64,000 nucleotides of DNA from Anaerolinea sp. Its GTDB lineage: Bacteria > Chloroflexota > Anaerolineae > Anaerolineales > Anaerolineaceae. The translations under genes and the position numbers were made by a program. Where the stretch lies: assembly GCA_029975055.1 (NCBI GenBank), contig JARKPU010000010.1, positions 62,001 to 126,000 of the forward strand, read 5' to 3'. This document shows, one piece after another, positions 56,285 to 64,000 of this stretch. How positions within the stretch are numbered: position 1 is the stretch's first letter; every line of letters starts with the position of its first letter. The notes beneath the pieces were generated by a model. That model ran no database searches. It was given only the letters and a program-made list of their open reading frames with translations, and was not told the DNA's origin.

Positions 56285-56347
56285 GCCGGGGCACACTCAC
56301 CCGAAAACACGCAAGCCCTCAAGGCCAGGGCGGGCAGAGACTGGGTG

Positions 56348-56353
56348 TATGAT
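56348..56353 (+). promoter_or_regulatory. Possible -10 box of a leaderless transcript
   Basis: TATGAT followed by 6 nt and then the ATG at 56360, the arrangement expected when transcription starts at the A of the start codon. No ribosome-binding site is seen. Confidence 0.4.
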
Positions 56354-56359
56354 TATCGC

Positions 56360-59089
56360 ATGCATCCCATTTCGCCGCGCATTTTACCCCTCGCTACGCC
56401 CGATGCGCCCCTCAACCTCGTCGGCGGGAAGGGAGCCAGCCTGGCCCGCCTGGCCTGCGCAGGGTTCCCGGTGCCGGGCGGCTTCCTGGTCTCCACCCAG
56501 GCTTACCTGGAATTTATCGCCGCGAACGGCTTAGAGCCGCGCATCCTTGCCCTCATCCCTGAGGCCGGGCTGGACGATCCCTCTGCCCTGGAGAGCGCTT
56601 CGGCGCGCATCCGGGCACTGTTCGCCGAAGGTGAGCTGCCGGAAGGCTTGAAACAGGAATTACTGGAGGAATACGCGCGCCTCGGGGGCGGCCCTGTGGC
56701 GGTGCGCTCTTCAGCCACAACCGAAGACCTGCCCGACCTTTCCTTCGCCGGCCAGCAAGACACCTACCTCAACGTCATCGGCGCGGAAGCCCTGCTGAAG
56801 GCCGTGACCGCCTGCTGGAGCAGCCTGTGGACGGCGCGCGCCATCGGCTACCGCAACCGCAACGCGATCCCTCACGCCGGGATAGCCCTGGCGGTGGTGG
56901 TGCAGCGCATGGTCGAAAGCCGCGCCTCGGGCGTGCTCTTCACCGCCAACCCGCTCACCGGGCTGCGCGCCGAGACGGTCATCGATGCCACCCTGGGCCT
57001 GGGCGAAGCGCTCGTTTCGGGGCGCGTCGAGCCGGATCATTACGTGGTCAACCCGGCCCGCGGGGAGATTCTTTCCAAAGTGTTCGGGGCCAAGGCGTTA
57101 TCGATTCACGGCGCCGAAGGGGGCGGCACGCGCGAGGTCGAACAGGCGCGCAGCGCGGTGCAGGCCCTGCCCGATGATTCTATCCTGGCGCTGGCCCAAC
57201 TGGGAAAGCAGGCGGAAGCGCTGTTTGGCTTCCCACAGGATATCGAATGGGCCTGGGCCGATGAAAAACTGTTCCTCCTGCAATCGCGGCCGATCACCAC
57301 GCTCTACCCCCTGCCCGAAGGCATGCCCGCCGAACCGCTCAAGGTGATGTTCTCCTTCGGCGCCGTCCAGGGCATGCTCGACCCGATCACCCCGCTGGGC
57401 CAAAACGCCATGCGCATGATCTTCGCCGTCGGCGCTGGGCTGTTCAACATTCGGGTCACCGATGAGACCCAGACCGTGCTTCACTCCGCAGGTGAAAGGC
57501 TTTGGGCCAATTTCACCACACTGGTTCGGAATTCCGTCGGCAGAAAGGTCGTTCCGGTGGCGCTGCAACTGGTGGAGCCAAGCACCCGGCAGGCGATCCT
57601 GCAGGTGATCGATGAGCCGTCGCTCCAGCCGGGCAGGAGTGGAATCAGCCTGCATGCGCGCATGCAAATGGCGCGGTTCTTCCTTCCGGTTGCGGCAAAC
57701 GCCGTGCTGAACTTGCTCTTCCCCCGCTCGCGCCGCGAGTGGATCATCCACCGCGGTGAGCAGACCCTGGCGAAATTCTCGGCTGAAGCTGCGGCAGTGA
57801 CGGGCGACCGCTACGAGCGGCTTGCCAGGCAGGCCGATCTGCTCCCTTCGCTGGCCAAACGCGAGCTGCCGCCCCTCTTCACGCGCTTCGTTGCAGGCGT
57901 GGCGTCCGGGATGGCCTCGTGGAACATCCTCAACATGCTGGCCGCCGGGGCCGAAGGGCATACCGGCGGCGCGAGCGTACGCGACCTGGTCCTGCAGGTG
58001 ACGCGCGGCATGCCCAACAACCCCACCACCCAAATGGACCTCGACCTGTGGGCGCTGGTGAAGTCCGTGCGGCGCGACCCGCAATCCCTGCAGGTGCTCC
58101 AATCTGCGCCCCCGCAGGAGCTGGCCAAGAGGTTCCTGACCGGCAGTCTGCCTGCCGCGGCCCAGGCAAGCGTAGAAAAGTTCCTGCAGCGCTACGGCGG
58201 TCGCGGCCTGGCCGAAATCGATTTGGGGCGCGCCCGCTGGGCCGAAGACCCCACGCACATCTTCGAGATGGTCGCCAGCTTCCTGCAGATCACCGATGAG
58301 ACCAGGGCCCCCGATGTGGTCTTCGCGCAAAGCTCCCGCTCGGCCATGCAGGCGGTGGAACAGATTGCGGCGGCCGTGCGCCGCACCCGGCGCGGGTGGC
58401 TCAAGGCGCTGCTGGTGCGCTTCTTCGGCGGGCGGGCGCGGCAGTTGATGGGCATGCGCGAAAGCCCTAAGTTCTTTGCGGTGCGCCTGCTTTACCTGGC
58501 GCGCAGGGAACTGCTAAAGACCGGCGCAGACTTCGTTCGCTCCGGCGAACTCGACCAGGCCGACGATCTGACCTTCCTCACCTTCAAGGAAATTAAAGCC
58601 TTCGCGCGGAGAGAGAGCCGAGACTGGCGCGCATTGATCGCCGCGCGCCGTGAACGCTTTGAGCGCGAAAAACATCGCCGGCAGATTCCGCGCCTGCTGC
58701 TGAGCGACGGGCGCGCCTTTTACGAGGGCATCGCCGCGCCTGAAAATTCCACCTCGGCTCTGCACGGCAGCCCCGTCTCGCCGGGGAGCGTGGAAGGCCG
58801 CGTGCGCGTGGTGCTCGACCCGCGCCAGGCAGGCCTCAAACCGGGAGAAATCCTCGTCTGCCCCGGCACCGACCCATCCTGGACTCCGCTCTTCCTCTCT
58901 GCCGCCGGGCTGGTGATGGAAGTGGGCGGGATGATGACGCACGGGGCGGTTGTGGCGCGCGAATACGGCATCCCGGCCATCGTGGGGGTGGACCGGGCCA
59001 CAACCCGCCTGCATACCGGCCAGCGAATCCGCATCGACGGCTCGCGCGGCGAAATTTACATCCTGGACGGGCTTGAACCGGCGGCGTAA
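56360..59089 (+). CDS. Rifampin-phosphotransferase-like PEP-synthase relative
   Basis: 909 aa from the ATG at 56360 (GTG at 56345 possible). The N-terminal ATP-grasp domain is the PPDK/PEP-synthase type: GGKGASLARLACAGFPVPGG (21-40) and AVRSSATTEDLPDLSFAGQQ (about 115-134). The middle, about 330-760, is unlike PEP synthase. The mobile His domain is at the C-terminus: PGTDPSWTPLF and GGMMTHGAVVAREYGIPA, with phospho-acceptor His861. There is no TIM-barrel PEP domain after it. This order and length match rifampin phosphotransferases and other antibiotic- or small-molecule-dikinase relatives. The real acceptor is unknown. Confidence 0.82.
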   Translation: MHPISPRILPLATPDAPLNLVGGKGASLARLACAGFPVPGGFLVSTQAYLEFIAANGLEPRILALIPEAGLDDPSALESASARIRALFAEGELPEGLKQELLEEYARLGGGPVAVRSSATTEDLPDLSFAGQQDTYLNVIGAEALLKAVTACWSSLWTARAIGYRNRNAIPHAGIALAVVVQRMVESRASGVLFTANPLTGLRAETVIDATLGLGEALVSGRVEPDHYVVNPARGEILSKVFGAKALSIHGAEGGGTREVEQARSAVQALPDDSILALAQLGKQAEALFGFPQDIEWAWADEKLFLLQSRPITTLYPLPEGMPAEPLKVMFSFGAVQGMLDPITPLGQNAMRMIFAVGAGLFNIRVTDETQTVLHSAGERLWANFTTLVRNSVGRKVVPVALQLVEPSTRQAILQVIDEPSLQPGRSGISLHARMQMARFFLPVAANAVLNLLFPRSRREWIIHRGEQTLAKFSAEAAAVTGDRYERLARQADLLPSLAKRELPPLFTRFVAGVASGMASWNILNMLAAGAEGHTGGASVRDLVLQVTRGMPNNPTTQMDLDLWALVKSVRRDPQSLQVLQSAPPQELAKRFLTGSLPAAAQASVEKFLQRYGGRGLAEIDLGRARWAEDPTHIFEMVASFLQITDETRAPDVVFAQSSRSAMQAVEQIAAAVRRTRRGWLKALLVRFFGGRARQLMGMRESPKFFAVRLLYLARRELLKTGADFVRSGELDQADDLTFLTFKEIKAFARRESRDWRALIAARRERFEREKHRRQIPRLLLSDGRAFYEGIAAPENSTSALHGSPVSPGSVEGRVRVVLDPRQAGLKPGEILVCPGTDPSWTPLFLSAAGLVMEVGGMMTHGAVVAREYGIPAIVGVDRATTRLHTGQRIRIDGSRGEIYILDGLEPAA

Positions 59090-59183
59090 CGTGAGCACGG
59101 CGGCGATGTAACTTTCTTCGAGGAATCCCATCCAATTTATAGAACACTGGCATATCCTGTTTCAAACAACGGAGGGAAATTCC

Positions 59184-59384
59184 ATGAAAATCAATGAGTC
59201 ATCTGCAGACCGCATCATCCGGGTCATCCTTGGGGTCGCTTTGCTGGCCCTGTATTTCGCGCTCAGCCTGCAAGGCTGGGTAGGGATCGTCCTCCTGGTG
59301 GTCGGCGCGCTGGCGTTGATCACCGGCGCAGTTGGGTTCTGCCCGCTGTATGCATTGCTGAAGATCCGCACCAACAAGGCCTGA
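59184..59384 (+). CDS. Small DUF2892 (YgaP-TM-like) membrane protein
   Basis: 66 aa. ESSADRIIRVILGVALLALY (5-24), a second hydrophobic segment (about 30-50) and GFCPLYALLKIRT match the DUF2892 inner-membrane family, which in other proteins is fused to rhodanese. A ggaggg ribosome site precedes the ATG. Function unknown; the conserved Cys in GFCPLY may take part in sulfur chemistry. Confidence 0.85.
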   Translation: MKINESSADRIIRVILGVALLALYFALSLQGWVGIVLLVVGALALITGAVGFCPLYALLKIRTNKA

Positions 59385-59407
59385 TCCGGCCCGCAGAGCC
59401 GGGTATA

Positions 59408-59444
59408 CAGGAGCAGGGGCGCTGTGGCAGCGCCCCTGCTCCTG
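59408..59444. terminator. Bidirectional terminator between convergent genes
   Basis: A perfect 17-bp stem, caggagcaggggcgctg (59408-59424) with cagcgcccctgctcctg (59428-59444), with a 3-nt loop and tttct on the plus side. Lies between the DUF2892 and cytochrome genes, which converge. Confidence 0.85.
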
Positions 59445-59456
59445 TTTCTGAACCCC

Positions 59457-60770
59457 CTATTTCTGGTGCGGGCCGCCCGCCGAGGGGTGGGTCAGGTGGC
59501 AGACGGTGCATTCGGTCAACGTCCCGGCATGGCCCTGGAGCTGGACGAACTTGATCTGGTCGTTCGGCTCGCGGCTGGTGGCGATGGCGTGCGTGCTGTC
59601 GTGGCAGGCTTCGCAATACACCCCGCCGTGGCCTTTCGAGAAGCGGTAGAGGGCCTGGTCCTGGTTATACTGCCGGGCTGCCGTCGCGGTATGGCAGGTA
59701 TCGCAGCGCGGCTCGTTGAGCCACGGGTTGGGGTTCTGCGACACTTTCACCATCCCACCATGGCAATCGATGCAGTTCATCTTCCGGTTGGGGTCGAGCG
59801 CCGAGGTCACCTGGAGCGACATCACATCGCGCAGGCATTTGGTCGTCGGCCCGGGGTGACAGGAATAGCACCCGTCGAGCGTATCGGGCACCCGTTCGGC
59901 ATGCTTGGTGTGCATGGCCCGCGAAAGGCTGGGCACCCCGTTGACGCCCGGCATGCCGAGGGCATTCGAGCTATGGCAGCGCGCGCACAGCACCGGGCGG
60001 CTGTTCAAGAGGTTTGTGTTTTCTTCGTCGTCGTGCGTCGCCAGGATGTTGAGTTCGACGCGCGCCTGGTTCCCGCCGGGGTCTTTACCGCTCGCGTGGC
60101 AGGTGTCGCAGTGCATCTCGGTCGAGACCGGCGCGACGACCGTCAGGGTGGCCAAAACCTCGCCGGTGGCCACACTCTTGGCCACAATCTCCGCCTTCTG
60201 ATACGGGTCGGCCACACCGGGGTTGGAATCGCTGAACTCGGTCAGCGGAATCCCTTCGGCGATGAAATGATCTCCCTTCAGGTCCATCACATCGGCCATG
60301 CCCTTCCCGGCCAGGCCGACGTTATCGGGCAGGCTGCCGCCGAAAAGCTGGCCGGCATATTGCCAGAAGTTCGTCTTCGTGGATGAGATTTTATTATCCG
60401 GGAAGGAATACTGCACGCGGATACCCTGGGTGACGATCTGCGGCGGGTCTCCGCGCTTGATGACCTGCGCCCAAAGGGTGTTATAGGGCGGCAAGACGGC
60501 CAGGTCTTGGAAGTCATGGTTGTAACAGTGCATGCCGAGGTCGTTCCACCCAAGCAAGACGTACGCGCCCAGGTTGGGAACCGAGTCGGCGACCAAAGGC
60601 AGGTACGCTTTGATCGGCAGGTCAATCAGAGGCCGAGGGGGCGGTTCGCCGGGGGTATCCACCCTGGAGGCCGCGATCGAGAGCAAGAGCGCTGATAGCA
60701 AGATTGCCCACTTCAACGCTTTCCAGGCAGAGCGCCTGACCGATCCGAGACGGGCGGGGTATTTGCGCAT
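59457..60770 (-). CDS. Secreted seven-heme c-type cytochrome
   Basis: 437 aa. N-terminal basic plus hydrophobic signal (about 15-34). Seven CXXCH heme-binding motifs start at residues 221, 262, 301, 333, 356, 386 and 421; the first 200 residues have no heme motif and contain HCYNHDF and GWNDLGM. Probably an electron-transfer protein on the outer face of the membrane, for extracellular respiration or oxidoreductase duty; partner genes (NrfH, quinol oxidase) are absent here. Extra His residues between motifs could be distal ligands. Confidence 0.9.
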   Translation of the reverse strand: MRKYPARLGSVRRSAWKALKWAILLSALLLSIAASRVDTPGEPPPRPLIDLPIKAYLPLVADSVPNLGAYVLLGWNDLGMHCYNHDFQDLAVLPPYNTLWAQVIKRGDPPQIVTQGIRVQYSFPDNKISSTKTNFWQYAGQLFGGSLPDNVGLAGKGMADVMDLKGDHFIAEGIPLTEFSDSNPGVADPYQKAEIVAKSVATGEVLATLTVVAPVSTEMHCDTCHASGKDPGGNQARVELNILATHDDEENTNLLNSRPVLCARCHSSNALGMPGVNGVPSLSRAMHTKHAERVPDTLDGCYSCHPGPTTKCLRDVMSLQVTSALDPNRKMNCIDCHGGMVKVSQNPNPWLNEPRCDTCHTATAARQYNQDQALYRFSKGHGGVYCEACHDSTHAIATSREPNDQIKFVQLQGHAGTLTECTVCHLTHPSAGGPHQK

Positions 60771-60824
60771 GCCGACCTCCCAGCGACCATCCAGACGGAA
60801 TTCATTTTCTTTTAATGTGTTTTC

Positions 60825-60830
60825 ATTATA
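60825..60830 (-). promoter_or_regulatory. Extended -10 promoter of the cytochrome gene
   Basis: Reading the minus strand, TGCTATAAT gives a perfect -10 with an upstream TG (extended -10), about 55 nt before the start codon. The -35 is weak (gaaaca), as expected for an extended -10 type. Confidence 0.5.
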
Positions 60831-60957
60831 GCACTCGATGTTGGCGATGTTTCATAAACTATTCAAACCGCCTTCATGAGTTCTTCAAATCCTGGCTCTA
60901 TCATCAAGGTCAAAGAGCGAGCGCAGCTTGCTCAAACGAAAAACAAGGAGAACTTAC

Positions 60958-61449
60958 ATGAACAAGTGGATCATCGGTTTAGTTGCTGTTGCGATCGTGG
61001 GCCTGGTTTTAGGGACTGCCGGCGTGGTGGCCGCGCAATCGGGCACGCCCGGTTCGGGATACGGCATGATGGGCGGCCGCGGCGGCTGGGGAATGATGGG
61101 CCAGTACGGCACCGGGCAGACCGGCCTGCTGCATGATGAAATGATCGCCGCCTACGCCGAGGCTTTGGGGCTTTCGGTGGAAGACCTGAACGCCCGCCTG
61201 GCCAATGGCGAAACGATGGCGCAGATCGCCTCCGCCCAGGGCCTGACGGTGGAAGAGTTCCGCACCTTGATGCTCGATGCCCGCAACAAGGCCATCGACA
61301 AGGCCGTTCAAGACGGCACCCTCACCCAGGAGCAGGCCGATTGGATGAAGACGCGCTCCAACCGCATGATGGGCGGCTACGGCGCGCGCGGCGGAGGCCG
61401 GGGACAGTATGCCAACCCCACCTGCCCCTACTTTCAGACCGTCCCGTAG
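60958..61449 (+). CDS. Secreted Met/Gly-rich small protein
   Basis: 163 aa from ATG 60958 with an aaggag ribosome site. Signal peptide about 1-26 (IIGLVAVAIVGLVLGTAGVV, cut near AAQS). The mature part starts with GYGMMGGRGGWGMMGQYG (34-51). Then comes a helical region, HDEMIAAYAEALGLSVEDLN, LANGETMAQIASAQGLTVEE and TLTQEQADWMKTRSNRMMGG, which resembles envelope-stress helper domains of the DUF2680 kind. It ends with a Gly-rich tail and one Cys. Met-rich repeats often bind Cu(I)/Ag(I), so a metal-related role is possible. Sits 224 bp before the two-component genes. Confidence 0.72.
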   Translation: MNKWIIGLVAVAIVGLVLGTAGVVAAQSGTPGSGYGMMGGRGGWGMMGQYGTGQTGLLHDEMIAAYAEALGLSVEDLNARLANGETMAQIASAQGLTVEEFRTLMLDARNKAIDKAVQDGTLTQEQADWMKTRSNRMMGGYGARGGGRGQYANPTCPYFQTVP

Positions 61450-61463
61450 GTAAAACGCTACCC

Positions 61464-61497
61464 GCAAAAAGGCGCCACTTCCCTGGCGCCTTTTTGC
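61464..61497 (+). terminator. Rho-independent terminator
   Basis: gcaaaaaggcgcca (61464-61477) pairs perfectly with tggcgcctttttgc (61484-61497) around a 6-nt loop; the T-run forms part of the stem. It follows the secreted-protein stop by 15 nt. Confidence 0.88.
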
Positions 61498-61518
61498 TGC
61501 CGGGGGCAATGCTTCGCA

Positions 61519-61560
61519 TTTTCTGTAAATTGTGGGGCTTTCCCCACAATTTACAGAAAA
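61519..61560. repeat. Perfect 19-bp inverted repeat, 4-nt loop
   Basis: 61519-61537 is the exact reverse complement of 61542-61560, separated by cttt. It lies between the terminator and the response-regulator promoter, with no T-run on either side. Could be a palindromic mobile-repeat remnant, a cruciform site, or an RNA processing hairpin. Confidence 0.85.
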
Positions 61561-61661
61561 AGATACACCCGAACCTGCCGGGGGTAACCGATCGGCAGCG
61601 CGGGCATCGAATGGATGGGCGGTTTGCGGCGTAGAACCTGACGTAGAAGGCACAGATTGGG

Positions 61662-61667
61662 TACAAT
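61662..61667 (+). promoter_or_regulatory. -10 box of a probable leaderless response-regulator mRNA
   Basis: TACAAT followed by 6 nt and then the ATG at 61674, with ctgacg at 61638-61643 as a fair -35 (18-bp spacer). No ribosome-binding site precedes the ATG, so translation likely starts at the transcript's 5' end. Confidence 0.5.
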
Positions 61668-61673
61668 GAGCGT

Positions 61674-62378
61674 ATGAAGAAAATCCTGGTCGTGGATGAT
61701 GAGAACCAGATCGTCAAGGTCCTGAAGGCCTACCTGGAACGCGCCGGATTCGAAGTGATCACCGCGGGCGATGGCCCGTCGGCTCTGGCGATCTTCCAAC
61801 GCGAACGGCCGGATTTCCTGATCCTCGACCTCAACCTGCCGGGCATGGACGGGCTGGATGTCTGCCGCGCGGTGCGGCGCACCTCGAATGTGCCCATCCT
61901 CATGCTCACCGCGCGGGTAGAAGAAGCCGACCGCCTGGAAGGCCTCGAACTCGGCGCCGACGATTACGTCGTCAAGCCCTTCAGCCCGCGCGAAGTGGTC
62001 GCCCGGGTGCGCACGATCTTCCGGCGGACCGGCGCTGAGCCGCCCTCGAGCGAAGTGATCCGCGCGGGCGACCTGGTCATTGACCTGGAGCAGCATACCG
62101 TCAGCCTGGGCGGGCGGCAGATCGACCTGACCCCCACCGAGTTCAACATCCTCGCCGCCCTGGCAAGGCAGCCCAAGCGCGTCTTCACCCGCCTGCAGAT
62201 CATGGAACAGGCGCAGGGCGATGCCTTCGAGGGCTACGAGCGCACCATCGACGCGCATATCAAAAACCTGCGCTTGAAGCTTGAACCGAACCCGAAGAAG
62301 CCGGTCTATATCCAGACTGTCTTTGGGCTGGGATATAAATTCGAGGCCGGAAACGATGCGCAACAGCCTGATCTTTAA
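61674..62378 (+). CDS. OmpR/PhoB-family response regulator
   Basis: 234 aa. Receiver domain 1-118 with Asp8/Asp9, phosphorylation site Asp52 (LILDLNLPGMDG) and the Lys in YVVKPFSP. The winged-helix DNA-binding domain follows (about 132-228), including DLTPTEFNILAALARQPKRV and YIQTVFGLGYKF. Overlaps the kinase gene by 23 nt. Likely controls the neighbouring secreted-protein gene. Confidence 0.94.
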   Translation: MKKILVVDDENQIVKVLKAYLERAGFEVITAGDGPSALAIFQRERPDFLILDLNLPGMDGLDVCRAVRRTSNVPILMLTARVEEADRLEGLELGADDYVVKPFSPREVVARVRTIFRRTGAEPPSSEVIRAGDLVIDLEQHTVSLGGRQIDLTPTEFNILAALARQPKRVFTRLQIMEQAQGDAFEGYERTIDAHIKNLRLKLEPNPKKPVYIQTVFGLGYKFEAGNDAQQPDL

Positions 62379-63828
62379 ACTCATCGGGGCTTTCCTGCTG
62401 GTGATCGGCATCGGGACGGTGGTCCTCTCGGTGCTCACGTTGAACGCCACCAGCAGCGCCTTTGCGCTCTACACAACGCGCAGCGGGCAGGTCTGGGGGC
62501 AGCGCATGGCGCCCGCTCTGGCCGGGTACTATGCCGTCACCGGCAGCTGGGCCGGGGTGGATTCCAGCCTGCTCGAAGGGCTGGCCGACGAAACCGCTGC
62601 GCCCGGGATGATGGGCATGATGGGGCAAGGGAAGGGGTATGGAGGCGGCCGTCCGGCGGCGGGGGGCGGCATGCTGGGCATGATGGGCCAGCGTTTGATC
62701 CTTGCAGATGCCAACGGCGTGGTGGTAACCGACACGCAGGATGAGCTTAGCGGCCAACAGCTCCCCCCAACCGCGCTGGCGAACGGGACGCCGATCATTT
62801 TGAACGGAAAGCCGGTGGGGACGATCATCGTTACCCCTTCCGAGCCGGCCAATGCAAGCTCGCTGGCGGGGCAGTTCTTGAGTTCGGTCAGGCAGGCCAT
62901 CATCAGCTCGGCGGCGATCGCCGCGATCATCGCATTGCTGCTCGGGACGGGGCTTTTCCTGCAGATCACCGCCCCATTGCGCCGCCTCAAAATGGCTGCC
63001 GCGGCCATTGCCCGCGGTGACTTGAGCCAACGGGTGGAGATTCGCTCCAAAGATGAATTCGGCCAGCTTGGCGAAGCCTTCAACGCGATGGCCGCCAGCC
63101 TGGCCGCCGCCGAAGCGCAGCGCCGTCACCTGGTGGCCGATGTGGCCCACGAGCTGCGCACGCCGCTCGCGGCCATCCAGGGCACGCTGGAAGGCATGCA
63201 GGATGGCGTCTTGCCGCTGGACGAAGAGCAGGTGGCGGCGCTCCATGCCCAATCACAGCTGCTCAACCGGCTGGTGGGCGATCTCAAGTTGATCTCGCTG
63301 GCCGAGGCCGGGCAGCTCAAACTTGAACGCCGGCCCACCCTGCCGGGCGAACTGATCCGCCGGGTGGTCGAAGGTGCGCAGCCGCTTGCCGGGCAAAAGA
63401 ACATCCGCCTCGAAGCCCAGCCAGGCGCAGACCTGCCGGAGGTTTTCATCGACCCCGACCGCATCGCTCAGGTGCTGAATAACCTGATCGACAACGCCCT
63501 GCGCTACACCCAGGAAGGCGGCCGGGTGAGTGTGCAGGCCGCGACGGCCCCGGGCGGCACGGCCCTGGAAGTGACGGTGAGCGATACCGGCCCGGGAATT
63601 TCGCCCGAAGACCTGCCGTACATCTTCGACCGCTTCTACCGGGCCGATAAATCGCGCGCACGCGCAAGCGGCGGTTCGGGGCTGGGTCTGGCGATCGTCA
63701 AGCAGTTGGTCGAAGCCCACGGCGGGCAGGTGCGCGCAGCCAGCCCGGCTCTGCGTGATGAACACGGCCGCGGCTACGGCGCCAGCTTTACGTTCACAAT
63801 CCCTGCAGGCCGGGATGATTTAAGATAA
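62356..63828 (+). CDS. Membrane sensor histidine kinase
   Basis: 490 aa from ATG 62356 (an earlier in-frame GTG or TTG is unlikely, as the first membrane helix starts here). TM1 about 7-29, outer sensor loop 30-178, TM2 about 180-203, HAMP 204-256, HisKA with VAHELRTPLAAIQG (His265), then HATPase with NNLIDNALRYT, DTGPGISPEDLPYIFDRFYR and GGSGLGLAIVKQLVEAHGG. The sensor loop contains AAPGMMGMMGQGKGYGGG (81-98) and AAGGGMLGMMGQR (101-113), motifs strikingly like those of the secreted protein at 60958. It could sense metal or that protein. Cognate to the regulator at 61674. Confidence 0.94.
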   Translation: MRNSLIFKLIGAFLLVIGIGTVVLSVLTLNATSSAFALYTTRSGQVWGQRMAPALAGYYAVTGSWAGVDSSLLEGLADETAAPGMMGMMGQGKGYGGGRPAAGGGMLGMMGQRLILADANGVVVTDTQDELSGQQLPPTALANGTPIILNGKPVGTIIVTPSEPANASSLAGQFLSSVRQAIISSAAIAAIIALLLGTGLFLQITAPLRRLKMAAAAIARGDLSQRVEIRSKDEFGQLGEAFNAMAASLAAAEAQRRHLVADVAHELRTPLAAIQGTLEGMQDGVLPLDEEQVAALHAQSQLLNRLVGDLKLISLAEAGQLKLERRPTLPGELIRRVVEGAQPLAGQKNIRLEAQPGADLPEVFIDPDRIAQVLNNLIDNALRYTQEGGRVSVQAATAPGGTALEVTVSDTGPGISPEDLPYIFDRFYRADKSRARASGGSGLGLAIVKQLVEAHGGQVRAASPALRDEHGRGYGASFTFTIPAGRDDLR

Positions 63829-63870
63829 AATCAATCCGAATCGCTTACACCATTTCAACAAGGAGGCAGC

Positions 63871-64000
63871 ATGAATTACCGTCGCTTGGGAAAAGCAGGC
63901 ATCAAGCTCAGCGAGCTTTCGCTGGGCGCATGGGTCACGTTTGGCGAGCAGGTGGGCCTGGATGTGGCCGAGCAGTGCATGACAGCCGCGTTCGACCTGG
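63871..64000 (+). CDS. Aldo/keto reductase, 5' part only
   Basis: Begins with ATG after aggaggcagc and is cut by the window end after 43 codons. [20 protein letters not shown], then WVTFGEQVG, is the opening of the Kv-beta/YghZ branch of NADPH-dependent aldo/keto reductases. The catalytic Tyr and Lys would lie beyond the window. Confidence 0.85.
   Translation, partial: MNYRRLGKAGIKLSELSLGAWVTFGEQVGLDVAEQCMTAAFDL

Overview
The window looks like a chromosomal segment of an Anaerolineae-type member of the Chloroflexota. This is inferred from gene content and was not tested by search. The pointers are a tungsten-type aldehyde:ferredoxin oxidoreductase next to an SCP2 protein, an ECF sigma factor paired with a DUF5667-like protein, tandem GH65 phosphorylases, a two-domain phosphofructokinase, and a GC-rich backbone interrupted by AT-richer islands. 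No rRNA, tRNA, CRISPR array or transposase gene was recognised.

Layout. (1) 1-6111: a probable RiPP-type operon. It holds a 69-aa precursor-like peptide with a YxxP leader motif, an HPr-kinase-like ATPase, a signal-peptidase-like Ser/His protein, a secreted gingipain-type (C25) protease and a nucleotidyltransferase-fold protein. Any RRE or cyclase would lie left of the window. (2) 6211-9102: SCP2 protein, aldehyde:ferredoxin oxidoreductase, then a structured 360-bp leader and a small YezD-like ORF. (3) 9243-29600: a surface-polysaccharide locus. It encodes an ABC exporter (Wzm/Wzt) split by a four-helix-bundle gene with inverted repeats, then ten glycosyltransferases, three methyltransferases, a sugar nucleotidyltransferase, an O-antigen-ligase-like membrane protein, a CapK-like adenylating enzyme and a TPR protein, ending in a strong terminator. 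(4) 29824-31580: CBS protein and NhaD/ArsB-type transporter. (5) 31628-37380 (minus): LacI regulator and two GH65 phosphorylases under two identical palindromic operators. (6) 37662-39437: ECF sigma factor and its membrane partner. (7) 39659-46709: two large unrecognised proteins and a eukaryote-like two-domain 6-phosphofructokinase. (8) 46715-54421 (minus): drug/Na+-type ABC exporter, UvrA2-like protein, beta-propeller lipoprotein. (9) 54583-59384: second ABC-2 exporter, rifampin-phosphotransferase-like enzyme, small DUF2892 membrane protein. (10) 59457-64000: seven-heme cytochrome c, Met/Gly-rich secreted protein, OmpR-type two-component system, start of an aldo/keto reductase.

Two themes stand out. 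First, base composition switches abruptly inside genes rather than between them: in the C25 protease near 4565, wzt near 11325, a GT2 near 13215, a GT-B gene near 14797 and the ligase-like gene near 20930. This suggests repeated homologous-anchor recombination that swaps specificity segments of the surface glycan locus and of the RiPP-like operon. Second, the left-hand operon combines a lasso-like leader, a peptide-kinase homologue and a nucleotidyltransferase with two different proteases and a precursor that does not fit the lasso ring rule. It is the best candidate here for an undescribed peptide-modification system.

How the genes may work together: the polysaccharide genes build, methylate and export a surface glycan. 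The GH65 pair plus PFK form a sugar phosphorolysis and glycolysis theme. The two-component sensor and the adjacent secreted protein share Met/Gly-rich motifs, suggesting an envelope-stress or metal-sensing pair.
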